This document shows positions 1-6,932 of a stretch of 7,351 nucleotides of DNA, piece by piece. The position numbers and the translations under genes were made by a program. The stretch covers positions 1 through 7,351 of the forward strand of contig JAIDKP010000450.1 of assembly GCA_029051445.1 (NCBI GenBank). The letters are read 5' to 3'. The stretch comes from Muribaculaceae bacterium (GTDB taxonomy: Bacteria; Bacteroidota; Bacteroidia; Bacteroidales; Muribaculaceae). Numbering within the stretch: position 1 is the stretch's first letter; each line of letters starts with the position of its first letter. The notes below the pieces were generated by a model. That model saw only the letters and a program-made list of their open reading frames with translations. It made no database searches and was not told where the DNA came from.

Positions 1-975
1 GGAGGAGGGGGTGCCGCCTTCGATGTAGGGCCAGCCGTCGGCGTCCCAGAGGACTTCGTCGAGCATACCGAGACGCCCGGCCTCGGGGTTGGAGTTGTCG
101 TAGGCGTGATAGAACATCCATGTGCGTCCGTCGGCATCTTCGATGAGTCCGGCGTTGTGTCCGGGGCCGGAGAATTTGTCGTTGCGATCAAGTACAACTG
201 TGAAGCCGTTGTCGAGTATGTCTTTGCCGTCTTTGTCGAGGTAAGGGCCCATGAGATCGCGCGAGCGGGCAACTACGGTGCGGTAGGTGCTTTCCGTGCC
301 GCCGGCGTAGTCGCCGGTAGAGGCAAAGAAGTAGTACCATCCGTCGCGCTTGAAGATGTTGGTTCCCTCGTAGGCTGTGCCGGCAAAAAGACGCTTTGTG
401 TCGGGCAGAGGGGTTATTACCGCGTCGGGGGTTACATCCAGCTCCATGACATAAAGGTTTCGGAAGCTGCCCCAGAAGATCCATGCTTTTCCGTCCTCCT
501 CGTAGTAGTACTGGTCGATCGACTGAAGGACACCTATCTCCTGGCTGTCGATGAGCACTCCGCGGTCTTCAAAAGGCCCGACTGGTGAGTCGGCAACAGC
601 ATAGCCGATGACGCTGTACTTCACGTCGCCGAACCAAAGTGTGTAGAAGAGGGCATATTTATCTCCGATACGGCGTATCTCGGGTGCCCAAAGCACACCT
701 CGACGATCGTTGCGTATGGCCAATGGCCATGTCTCGTCGGTAAACGCTGTGCCTACACGCTCCCAGCTGACCAGGTCATCGGAACTGAAAATCGAATAGC
801 CATTGCCTGTGGCATAGAGGTAGTATTTACCGTCATCGGCAAGGATGACCGACGGATCGGGAGCATCCTGAGTAATGACGGGATTGCTATATTGCTTTGC
901 CTCGCGTCGTGCGCAGGATGTTACAGCCAGTGCCGCAACGAGTATGATAACAGATTTGAATATACTATGTTTCAT
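1..975 (-). CDS. GH43-family glycosidase lipoprotein, arabinanase-like (3' end missing)
   Basis: A minus-strand frame is open from an ATG at 973-975 to the left edge, giving 325 residues without a stop. The N-terminus is a lipoprotein signal: Lys2, a hydrophobic stretch at 9-19, then the lipobox V-T-S-C with Cys21 as the lipidated residue. The rest matches a GH43 five-bladed beta-propeller. The predicted catalytic base is Asp40 in A-P-D-P-S, the pKa-tuning acid is Asp154 in S-I-D-Q-Y, and the general acid is Glu203 in Y-E-G-T-N. G-P-G-H-N with His273 and Y-H-A-Y-D near 289 resemble motifs of endo-1,5-alpha-L-arabinanases. The likely role is hydrolysis of arabinan or arabino-oligosaccharides at the cell envelope. 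Alpha-L-arabinofuranosidase or beta-xylosidase activity cannot be excluded, because GH43 specificity is hard to read from motifs. The start lies 30 bases after the stop of the upstream lipoprotein gene, so the two are probably co-transcribed. Only a short C-terminal part should be missing. Confidence 0.9.
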   Translation of the reverse strand, partial: MKHSIFKSVIILVAALAVTSCARREAKQYSNPVITQDAPDPSVILADDGKYYLYATGNGYSIFSSDDLVSWERVGTAFTDETWPLAIRNDRRGVLWAPEIRRIGDKYALFYTLWFGDVKYSVIGYAVADSPVGPFEDRGVLIDSQEIGVLQSIDQYYYEEDGKAWIFWGSFRNLYVMELDVTPDAVITPLPDTKRLFAGTAYEGTNIFKRDGWYYFFASTGDYAGGTESTYRTVVARSRDLMGPYLDKDGKDILDNGFTVVLDRNDKFSGPGHNAGLIEDADGRTWMFYHAYDNSNPEAGRLGMLDEVLWDADGWPYIEGGTPSS

Positions 976-1005
976 GGGTAAGGGTGGTATTTTATTGTTT
1001 TACGT

Positions 1006-2970
1006 TTATTGCGGCATTGATGTCCAGTCGGCGGCACCGAGCCGACGTATTGTCTCCAGGCGGAAGGCTCCCGGCCATGCTACAAGCCACTGGTTGAGTC
1101 GCTCGGCGGGTTCCTCTCCGGTCCAGTGCCAGCGGCTGGGGAAGAAAGCTTCGTTCTGCGATCCGGCAGGACGGAGAACGCCGTTGATGACGAGGTTGCC
1201 GTCGGAGACAAGCTGCGAGGCGTTTTCCCACACAGCCACAGCTTTTTCGGCCCACTGCGGGTCGCCTGTGATCTCGCTCAACTCAAACCACTCGGGCACC
1301 CAGAAGACAGCGTAGGGGTCGAGATGACGGTGCTGTGTCGAGACTGACGTGGCACCAAAAGTATGGTAGTCGTATTTGTTGAAATCGTTGGCGGGATCGT
1401 CGAAGTGGGTATTGTAGTGCCAGAGCCATGTCGAGAGATAATCGGAAATTGCTACAGCATCATCAATATACTTCTTGTCGCTGGTGATCTTGTAGAGACG
1501 CATGGCTCCGCGGATAAGGGAGATGGATGACTCTTTGTCGATACACCATGTGTCGAGTGCCCCTGCGGTGGTGTAGCCGTCGGCTTTGAGCTGGGAGAGG
1601 TAGTAATCGTAGGCGCGTCGGCCAGATTCAAGATATGCCTCGTCGGAGGAGCGGGTGTAGGCCTCGAGCATAGGGGGAACCATGAAGGCTCCGATCGTAC
1701 CCTCGCGCACGTAGCATGTGCCGTCGGGGTGCCATCCGCGACCGTAGACACCGCTCTCCTGCTGGTCGGCGCGGACGAAGTCGCAGATGTCGTAGGCGAT
1801 GCGGGCGAAGTTGTCGCGCTCAAAGCCACATGCTTTGGCAAGATCGGCGGCTTCGAAGTAGTTGAGCGCGGCGGTGCCGAGATTGCAGGCGTCGAAAACG
1901 ATTGCCGAAGGGATCGTGTCGAGACCGATCACACGGTCGTAGTTGGTCACGAAAAGTCCGCCCGGCTGCGGCGCAAGCGCCGCCCATGAGTCGAGCACTT
2001 TCATGCCCATGTCACGGCGGGATTCATTGCCGTGGCGCAGATAGTCGGTGAGCATGGAGTTGGCGAATGATGCGTTCTGTCCGCACCATCCTATCTCATA
2101 GCCGCGACGGCGCTGCAACACATTGTTTTCATCAGGGCTGTAACCTATGGTAAATCCTGCAAAATCTCCTTCCTCGCTATAGAGCCAGTTTTCGGCATAC
2201 TGCAGTCCATATTCCCACAAATCAGCAGGAGTATGAACGTTGGCGCGGGGTTTGTCGGCCATCGTCCAGGCTTCGGTGAGGAACTTGTGCTGCGCGCGGT
2301 GTCCCGGCTGAGTCGGGGCAACGCTCAGATAGGCCGTCATAGTAAGTGTATCGCCGGCGGCAACAGTGCCTGAGACACGGTAACCGTCGGTATATTTGTC
2401 GCGGGCGCAGTACATGACGGGCATTTCCTCTTCGGGCCACATGAGGCGGTGGGTGGTGGAGAGCGAGTCGGGCATGACGGAGCATGCGAAGTTATCGCGG
2501 TCGGCGGCCGGTGCCTCGGCCCAGAAAGCAATAGCAAACTGCGGTGTCTCGGAGTACGTTATACCCGGTATAGGTGTGATGCGGTGAGTGTAGGTGTACC
2601 AGCCCTCGTCGGTGCGGGCACCACGTGGCTCGAGACCGCGTCCCCAATTGTTGCCATTGTATGATACGGAGGGTATCATCCACCAGTCGGCTTTGGCGGG
2701 AGAAACGAAATCGAGAGTATAAAAGGCAGAATCGGATGGAGCAGAGGCAACATATCGGGCCGTAATGCGGTATAAATCGGTTCCGGCAGGCTCAATGGCG
2801 ATATCAGCAGTGAGTTCCGGAGAATTAGATGCCACAATGGTTCCGACAACAGCACCGGATGTATTATCGGCAAGGGTCAGGCCGTCCCATCTGTAGGATG
2901 CCCTGTCGGAGCCGCATCCTGAAAACATCATAGCGGCAACCGGGAGCATCAGTAAGTATCTGATTGTCAT
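1006..2970 (-). CDS. Lipoprotein with probable (alpha/alpha)-barrel glycosidase-like domain, family unknown
   Basis: This complete 654-residue gene runs from the ATG at 2968-2970 to a TAA at 1006-1008. A hydrophobic N-terminus ends in F-S-G-C, making Cys19 the lipidated residue, so export to the periplasm or outer membrane is expected. Residues about 25-220 look beta-rich, like a sandwich domain, with many Trp and Tyr (for example W-W-M-I-P near 96-100). Residues about 245-645 alternate amphipathic helices with conserved-looking loops, as in six-hairpin glycosidases. Suggestive loops are Y-E-I-G-W-C-G-Q-N at 291-299, D-T-W-C-I-D-K-E-S-S at 473-482, H-R-H-L-D-P-Y at 548-553 and S-R-W-H-W-T-G at 612-618. 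Their acidic residues Glu292, Asp478, Glu480 and Asp551 are candidate catalytic groups. I do not recognise the family. The downstream GH43 gene, 30 bases away, supports a role in breaking down a plant or host glycan, possibly arabinose-containing. A lyase or a non-catalytic role is also possible. Confidence 0.85.
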   Translation of the reverse strand: MTIRYLLMLPVAAMMFSGCGSDRASYRWDGLTLADNTSGAVVGTIVASNSPELTADIAIEPAGTDLYRITARYVASAPSDSAFYTLDFVSPAKADWWMIPSVSYNGNNWGRGLEPRGARTDEGWYTYTHRITPIPGITYSETPQFAIAFWAEAPAADRDNFACSVMPDSLSTTHRLMWPEEEMPVMYCARDKYTDGYRVSGTVAAGDTLTMTAYLSVAPTQPGHRAQHKFLTEAWTMADKPRANVHTPADLWEYGLQYAENWLYSEEGDFAGFTIGYSPDENNVLQRRRGYEIGWCGQNASFANSMLTDYLRHGNESRRDMGMKVLDSWAALAPQPGGLFVTNYDRVIGLDTIPSAIVFDACNLGTAALNYFEAADLAKACGFERDNFARIAYDICDFVRADQQESGVYGRGWHPDGTCYVREGTIGAFMVPPMLEAYTRSSDEAYLESGRRAYDYYLSQLKADGYTTAGALDTWCIDKESSISLIRGAMRLYKITSDKKYIDDAVAISDYLSTWLWHYNTHFDDPANDFNKYDYHTFGATSVSTQHRHLDPYAVFWVPEWFELSEITGDPQWAEKAVAVWENASQLVSDGNLVINGVLRPAGSQNEAFFPSRWHWTGEEPAERLNQWLVAWPGAFRLETIRRLGAADWTSMPQ

Positions 2971-3000
2971 AAATAGGTTTATTGAGCGTTTAAGGTCATG

Positions 3001-3028
3001 AATGCAGCCTGATCAGAAGACCTGCATT
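3001..3028. repeat. Inverted repeat upstream of the lipoprotein operon
   Basis: Perfect 7-base arms, AATGCAG at 3001-3007 and CTGCATT at 3022-3028, flank 14 bases that contain the palindrome CTGATCAG (3009-3016). The element begins 30 bases upstream of the start codon of the 654-residue lipoprotein gene. Neither side is followed by a T-run, so it is not an obvious terminator. It could be an operator or an mRNA leader hairpin. The arms are short enough that chance is a real alternative. Confidence 0.35.
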
Positions 3029-3030
3029 TC

Positions 3031-3083
3031 AAAAAGTACAGCGAGGAGAGAGCCCAGTAGTCGTGGATACTCTCTCCTCGCTG
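3031..3083 (-). terminator. Intrinsic terminator of the frdCAB operon
   Basis: A perfect 14-base stem pairs 3070-3083 with 3039-3052 (CAGCGAGGAGAGAG on the plus strand). A small inner CCA/TGG helix (3054-3056 with 3064-3066) closes a seven-base loop. Read on the minus strand, the stem is followed by TA, C and then five T residues at 3035-3031. It begins 23 bases after the frdB stop codon, which is the expected place for a rho-independent terminator. It insulates frd from the lipoprotein operon downstream. There is no matching T-run on the plus-strand side, so it is probably one-directional. Confidence 0.9.
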
Positions 3084-3106
3084 ATTATCTTAAGACCTGA
3101 CTTCTA

Positions 3107-3862
3107 TCAGTCGGAGATCTTGGCGCGGAGATACTCGCGGTTGAGGCGGGCGATGTTGGAGATGGAGATGTTTTTGGGGCACTCGGCCTGGCAGGCACCG
3201 GTGTTGGTACAGTTGCCGAATCCAAGTTCGTCCATCTTTGCCACCATTGCACGTGCACGACGCTTGCGCTCTACCTCGCCCTGAGGAAGGAGTGCGAACT
3301 GGCTAACCTTGGCAGCAACGAAGAGCATTGCCGAACCATTTTTACAAGCTGCAGCACATGCACCGCAACCGATGCAGGTGGCAGAGTCCATTGCCATATC
3401 GGCTACTTCCTTTGAGATGGGAAGCGCGTTGGCATCCTGGGCACCGCCGCAGTTGAACGACACGTAGCCGCCTGCCTGCTGGATCTGGTCATAGGCATTG
3501 CGGTTGACCATGAGGTCGCGGATAACGGGGAACGCAGCCGAACGCCAGGGCTCGATTGTGATTGTGTCCTCGTTGTTGAATTTGCGCATGTGGAGCTGAC
3601 ATGTGGTTATGCCCTGCACGGGTCCGTGGGGATGACCGTTGATGTAGAGCGAGCACATGCCGCAGATGCCCTCGCGGCAGTCGCTGTCGAATACAACAGG
3701 CTCCTCGCCCTTGTCGACGAGCTGCTGGTTGAGCATGTCGAGCATTTCAAGGAAGCTCGTTCCGGTGGAAACGTTCTCGACGCGATAGTTGACGAACGCG
3801 CCCTTTTCCTTGGGGCCGCGCTGACGCCATATCTTGAGGTTTACATTAATATTGTGTTCCAT
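3107..3862 (-). CDS. frdB: Fumarate reductase / succinate dehydrogenase iron-sulfur subunit
   Basis: This 251-residue protein carries electrons between the flavoprotein active site and the membrane cytochrome b. All three expected clusters are visible. The [2Fe-2S] ligands are Cys62, Cys67, Cys70 ([10 protein letters not shown]) and Cys88. The [11 protein letters not shown] motif gives Cys163, Cys166 and Cys169 for [4Fe-4S], completed by Cys228, and Cys173 for [3Fe-4S], completed by Cys218 and Cys224. This ligand spacing matches the SdhB/FrdB family. The length is normal for the Bacteroidetes form. It is the last gene of the operon: the ATG lies 27 bases after the frdA stop, and the TGA stop is followed by a strong terminator. 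The start is preceded by A-rich sequence rather than a Shine-Dalgarno motif, as usual in Bacteroidetes. The symbol sdhB would be equally acceptable, since the reaction is reversible and direction cannot be read from sequence. Confidence 0.97.
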   Translation of the reverse strand: MEHNINVNLKIWRQRGPKEKGAFVNYRVENVSTGTSFLEMLDMLNQQLVDKGEEPVVFDSDCREGICGMCSLYINGHPHGPVQGITTCQLHMRKFNNEDTITIEPWRSAAFPVIRDLMVNRNAYDQIQQAGGYVSFNCGGAQDANALPISKEVADMAMDSATCIGCGACAAACKNGSAMLFVAAKVSQFALLPQGEVERKRRARAMVAKMDELGFGNCTNTGACQAECPKNISISNIARLNREYLRAKISD

Positions 3863-3889
3863 TTGGATTGCTTGCTTTGAAAGGGAGGT

Positions 3890-5917
3890 TTACGACTTGT
3901 AGTTACGGGTCTGCACCTTGATAGCCTCATAGTTGAGCGGCTCCTTGAGGAGGATGGGCTTCTCGTTGTCGCCGGTGTACTTCCAGCATCCTACATACAT
4001 GTAGTCCTGGTCGTTGCGGGCAGCCTCGCCGTCGGGTGTCTGGTACTCCTCGCGGAAGTGGGCGCCACACGACTCGTTGCGGTGCAGGGCGTCGATAGCC
4101 ATCATCTTTGAGATCACAAGGAAGTCCTCGAGACGGAGCGCCTTCTCAAGCTCGGTGTTGAGGGTATCGGCCTCGCCGACAATGCGGAGGTCGGTGTAGA
4201 ATTCCTTTTTAACCTCCTCGATCTCGTCGAGAGCCTTGACGAGGCTCTGGAGCGTACGACCCATGCCCACGAGATTCCACATCACGTGGCCGAGACGCTT
4301 GTGTATCTGGTCGGGGCTCTTTGTACCCTTGATGTCCATAAGACGCTTGATGCGGTCACGCACAGCCTTCTCGGCAGCGTCAAACTCAGGCGCGTCGGTC
4401 TTGAAGCGCGGCACCTTGATCTGGTCGCTGAGATAGTTCTGCATCGTGAAAGGAAGCACAAAGTATCCGTCGGCCAGACCCTGCATGAGAGCCGATGCGC
4501 CGAGACGGTTGGCACCGTGATCCGAGAAGTTGCACTCGCCGATAGCGAAGAGACCTGTCACCGACGTCATGAGCTCGTAGTCGACCCAGATGCCACCCAT
4601 CGTGTAGTGGGAAGCGGGGAAGATCATCATCGGAGTCTCATAGGGGTTGTCGTCGGAGATCATCTGATACATGTCGAAGAGGTTGCCGTAGCGGTCACGC
4701 ACGACGTCCTCGCCAAGACGCTGGATAGCATACTTGAAGTCGAGATACACGGCGTTGCCTGTGCCTACGCCGTAGCCTGCGTCGCAACGCTCCTTGGCTG
4801 CGCGGCTGGCGATGTCGCGGGGGCAGAGGTTACCGAAGGCGGGATAGCGGCGCTCCAGATAGAAGTCGCGATCCTCATCGGGGATGTCGGTGGGTTTCTT
4901 CTTGCCTGCACGGATAGCCTCGGCATCCTCCTTCTTGGCGGGCACCCAGATTCGGCCGTCGTTGCGGAGCGACTCCGACATGAGGGTCAGCTTCGACTGA
5001 TCCTCGCCATGTACGGGAATACATGTCGGGTGAATCTGTGTGAACGAAAGGTTGGCGAGGTATGCGCCCTTCTTGAATGCCTGTACGGCAGCCGAGCCGT
5101 TGCAGCCCATAGCGTTGGTCGAAAGGAAGAAAGCACGTCCGTATCCACCGGTGGCGAGAACCACGGCGTGTGCGGCGTAGCGCTCGATCTCACCTGTGAT
5201 GAGGTTGCGCATGATCACACCGCGTGCACGACCGTCGATGATGACGATGTCGAGCATCTCGCGGCGGTTGAAGCTGCGCACGGTGCCTTTCTTGATCTGG
5301 CGGTTGAGCGAAGCGTAAGCGCCAAGGAGGAGCTGCTGACCGGTCTGACCTTTTGCATAGAAAGTACGCGAAACCTGTGCGCCGCCAAACGAGCGGTTGG
5401 CAAGCAGACCGCCGTACTCACGAGCGAAAGGTACGCCCTGTGCCACGCACTGGTCGATGATATTGTTCGACACCTCAGCGAGACGGTAAACGTTGGCCTC
5501 ACGGGCACGGAAGTCACCACCTTTCACAGTGTCGTAGAAGAGACGGTAGACCGAGTCACCGTCGTTCTGATAGTTTTTGGCTGCATTGATACCACCCTGT
5601 GCGGCGATCGAGTGAGCGCGGCGGGGTGAATCCTGGATGCAGAAGTTGTATACGTTGAATCCGAGCTCACCGAGAGTCGATGCCGCCGAAGCTCCGGCAA
5701 GGCCGGTTCCGACCACGATGATGTCGAGGTGACGCTTGTTGGCCGGATTGACGAGCTTCTGGTGAGCCTTATAATTGGTCCACTTCTCGGCTACAGGTCC
5801 CTCGGGGATCTTGGAGTCAATCTGGAATTCGGGAAGTTTCGACGACTCGATGTCGGCGTAGTCCTTCATGATGGGAGTCGAGTCGATCATCCCCTGGAGG
5901 TTCTTTATGTCTGCCAT
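3890..5917 (-). CDS. frdA: Fumarate reductase / succinate dehydrogenase flavoprotein subunit
   Basis: This 675-residue catalytic subunit interconverts fumarate and succinate at a covalently bound FAD. The dinucleotide-binding G-T-G-L-A-G lies at 70-75. His102 in [10 protein letters not shown] is the expected covalent FAD site. Active-site residues by family analogy are His296 in H-P-T, Arg367 in C-P-R-D (the proton-shuttle arginine) and His437 in S-H-Y-T-M-G-G. The FAD-contact segment containing [14 protein letters not shown] is at 460-473. In fermenting Bacteroidales the enzyme mainly runs toward succinate, using menaquinol. About 32 residues precede the segment I-D-S-K-I-P-E-G-P, which from memory sits near the N-terminus of Bacteroides homologues. 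Met10 and Met17 are alternative in-frame starts, but neither removes the whole extension. The first ATG keeps a 27-base gap to frdC, equal to the frdA-frdB gap, so I prefer it. Confidence 0.97.
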   Translation of the reverse strand: MADIKNLQGMIDSTPIMKDYADIESSKLPEFQIDSKIPEGPVAEKWTNYKAHQKLVNPANKRHLDIIVVGTGLAGASAASTLGELGFNVYNFCIQDSPRRAHSIAAQGGINAAKNYQNDGDSVYRLFYDTVKGGDFRAREANVYRLAEVSNNIIDQCVAQGVPFAREYGGLLANRSFGGAQVSRTFYAKGQTGQQLLLGAYASLNRQIKKGTVRSFNRREMLDIVIIDGRARGVIMRNLITGEIERYAAHAVVLATGGYGRAFFLSTNAMGCNGSAAVQAFKKGAYLANLSFTQIHPTCIPVHGEDQSKLTLMSESLRNDGRIWVPAKKEDAEAIRAGKKKPTDIPDEDRDFYLERRYPAFGNLCPRDIASRAAKERCDAGYGVGTGNAVYLDFKYAIQRLGEDVVRDRYGNLFDMYQMISDDNPYETPMMIFPASHYTMGGIWVDYELMTSVTGLFAIGECNFSDHGANRLGASALMQGLADGYFVLPFTMQNYLSDQIKVPRFKTDAPEFDAAEKAVRDRIKRLMDIKGTKSPDQIHKRLGHVMWNLVGMGRTLQSLVKALDEIEEVKKEFYTDLRIVGEADTLNTELEKALRLEDFLVISKMMAIDALHRNESCGAHFREEYQTPDGEAARNDQDYMYVGCWKYTGDNEKPILLKEPLNYEAIKVQTRNYKS

Positions 5918-5944
5918 ATTGGTAATCTTCTTTTTAAGGGAGAG

Positions 5945-6610
5945 TTAAATGTTGGCCTGCACGCTGAACACAATAGCCTGAATGATGAAGAGACCGACCA
6001 CGATCGTAGTCCACCATGCGCCGATGCACTTAAGGCGACCGATCCAGATGTCGTTGTCCCAACCGGCGCTCTGGAACATCGACCAGAAACCGTGGTTCAT
6101 GTGGAACCAGAGAGCCACGAAGCCGATGATGTAGACAACCGGAGTGATCCAGCAACTGAATGCCTGACGGATGAAGTACATGCCGTCGGCGGGATTAGGC
6201 GAATGCACACCCATGATCTCGGCAAGCTGCATCTTTGCCCAGAACTGGATAAGGTGCACGATGAGGAAAGCAACCACAACGATACCAAGGACGAGCATGT
6301 TCTTTGAAGACCACTCGACCTGCTTGGGGCGATCGTTGACAGCATAACGCTCAACACCACGCGCACGGCGGTTCTGGAGCGTAAGCCAGCATGCATAGAT
6401 GATGTGGATGATCATGAGGGCAGCCAGACCTACACTTGCAACGAGGGCATACCAGTTGGCGCCCAGAAACTCGCAGATAAGGTTGTAGGCTGCGGGCCAG
6501 AAGATTGCCACAGTATTCATCAGCACGTGAAACGTAACAAACAGAACCAAGCAGCAACCCGTGAGGGCCATGACGAGCTTGCGTCCTATCGATGAACTAG
6601 TTAACCACAT
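5945..6610 (-). CDS. frdC: Fumarate reductase / succinate dehydrogenase cytochrome b subunit (B-type, dihaem)
   Basis: This 221-residue membrane anchor exchanges electrons with menaquinone. Five hydrophobic helices are visible at about 11-38, 52-77, 104-125, 151-172 and 194-217, the topology of B-type (one-subunit, two-haem) anchors such as those of Wolinella FrdC and Bacillus SdhC. Candidate axial haem ligands are His28 (T-F-H-V-L), His69 (I-I-H-I-I), His119 (I-V-H-L-I) and His170 (W-F-H-M-N-H-G-F-W). His173 is an alternative to His170. The N-terminal M-W-L-T-S-S-S-I-G-R-K fits my memory of Bacteroides homologues and supports the ATG at 6608-6610. It is the first gene of the operon, with a predicted promoter about 100 bases upstream and frdA starting 27 bases after its TAA stop. 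The last helix contains no acidic residue. Confidence 0.95.
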   Translation of the reverse strand: MWLTSSSIGRKLVMALTGCCLVLFVTFHVLMNTVAIFWPAAYNLICEFLGANWYALVASVGLAALMIIHIIYACWLTLQNRRARGVERYAVNDRPKQVEWSSKNMLVLGIVVVAFLIVHLIQFWAKMQLAEIMGVHSPNPADGMYFIRQAFSCWITPVVYIIGFVALWFHMNHGFWSMFQSAGWDNDIWIGRLKCIGAWWTTIVVGLFIIQAIVFSVQANI

Positions 6611-6659
6611 AGGGAGAATTTAGATAATATTTGGTTTGATTTAATTGTTTTCCGGTATA

Positions 6660-6690
6660 TGCCATCGCCGCACACGCCTTCGCAACGGCA
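6660..6690 (-). promoter_or_regulatory. Possible hairpin in the frdCAB leader
   Basis: Read on the minus strand, TGCC (6690-6687) pairs with GGCA (6663-6660). GTTGC (6686-6682) pairs with GCGGC (6671-6667) through three Watson-Crick and two G-U pairs. A three-base bulge (6666-6664) and a ten-base loop complete the structure. It would lie near the 5' end of the predicted transcript, and the 49 bases between it and the frdC start are AT-rich and look unstructured. It may stabilise the message. The G-U pairs and bulge make it only moderately convincing. Confidence 0.35.
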
Positions 6691-6709
6691 CGAGACAGCA
6701 CTGACTGTG

Positions 6710-6740
6710 CAAATTTAAACTTTTTAACCCGCCCGCACAA
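6710..6740 (-). promoter_or_regulatory. Predicted sigma-70 (Bacteroidetes-type) promoter for frdCAB
   Basis: On the minus strand the -7 box is TAAATTTG (6717-6710), an exact match to TAnnTTTG. It is preceded after 20 bases by the -33 box TTG (6740-6738, GTTG in context). Transcription should begin near 6703-6705, giving a leader of roughly 95 bases before frdC. The match is good, but no start site has been measured. Confidence 0.7.
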
Positions 6741-6801
6741 CAATTCACCCTATTTTCGCTAACACTTTTCCTGCAAGTTTTTTATTTTTTGCCCCACGAC
6801 A

Positions 6802-6831
6802 TTGAAATACTCTCGGATTGTTGTATTTTTG
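6802..6831 (+). promoter_or_regulatory. Predicted sigma-70 (Bacteroidetes-type) promoter for the aldolase gene
   Basis: The -7 box TATTTTTG (6824-6831) matches TAnnTTTG exactly. The -33 box TTG (6802-6804) lies 19 bases upstream, the favoured spacing. The expected start site is about 6836-6838, leaving a leader of about 95 bases before the ATG at 6933. Confidence 0.75.
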
Positions 6832-6835
6832 CAAG

Positions 6836-6880
6836 GTGGAGCAGGAGTGCTTTTGCCTAAGGCGCGCATTGCGGCTCCAC
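6836..6880 (+). promoter_or_regulatory. Stem-loop at the predicted 5' end of the aldolase mRNA
   Basis: GTGGAGC (6836-6842) pairs perfectly with GCTCCAC (6874-6880). Inside it, AGTGC (6846-6850) pairs with GCATT (6866-6870) with one G-U pair, and GCC (6855-6857) with GGC (6861-6863) can close a small tip. The outer stem starts almost exactly at the predicted transcription start. About 50 bases of AT-rich, open sequence separate it from the start codon. A role as a 5' stabilising hairpin is plausible. It does not resemble a riboswitch class I know. Confidence 0.5.
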
Positions 6881-6932
6881 AGGACTTCAATAGAGTACAT
6901 TCCAAACTTGTAATTACAATTAATACTTCAAC

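Larger units (their letters stand above)
6611..6932. promoter_or_regulatory. Divergent intergenic region between frdC and the aldolase gene
   Basis: These 322 bases contain no plausible gene. They hold a leader and promoter for frdCAB on the left (minus strand), a promoter and leader for the aldolase gene on the right (plus strand), and a 61-base AT-rich core at 6741-6801 between the two -33 boxes. The core includes a T-rich tract around 6777-6790. It is where a shared regulator would most likely bind, although I see no convincing palindrome there. Confidence 0.75.

Noticed and set aside
106..588. A 160-codon plus-strand frame near the left edge
   Set aside because: It is antisense and in register with the GH43 gene, whose catalytic motifs make the minus-strand reading certain.
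3030..3038. A possible -7 promoter box for the lipoprotein operon on the minus strand (TACTTTTTG)
   Set aside because: It has three bases instead of two between TA and TTTG, no TTG at the right distance upstream, and it overlaps the T-run of the frd terminator.
4286..5629. A 447-codon open frame on the plus strand, antisense to frdA
   Set aside because: It is in exact codon register with frdA. Stops in this register appear only where frdA uses TTA, CTA or TCA, codons that a highly expressed, GC-leaning gene avoids. The translation has no recognisable domain, and frdA is unambiguous.
5729..6307. A 192-codon plus-strand frame across the frdA-frdC junction
   Set aside because: It is another in-register shadow of two well-supported genes, with no domain of its own.
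6783..6791. A second plus-strand TA...TTTG element (TATTTTTTG) upstream of fba
   Set aside because: The spacing within the box is one base too long and no -33 box is properly placed. The element at 6824-6831 fits far better.
6611..6932. A known riboswitch, small RNA or tRNA in the 322-base intergenic region
   Set aside because: I saw hairpins but no conserved core of a riboswitch class I know, no tRNA-like cloverleaf and no separate terminator that would define a small RNA gene.
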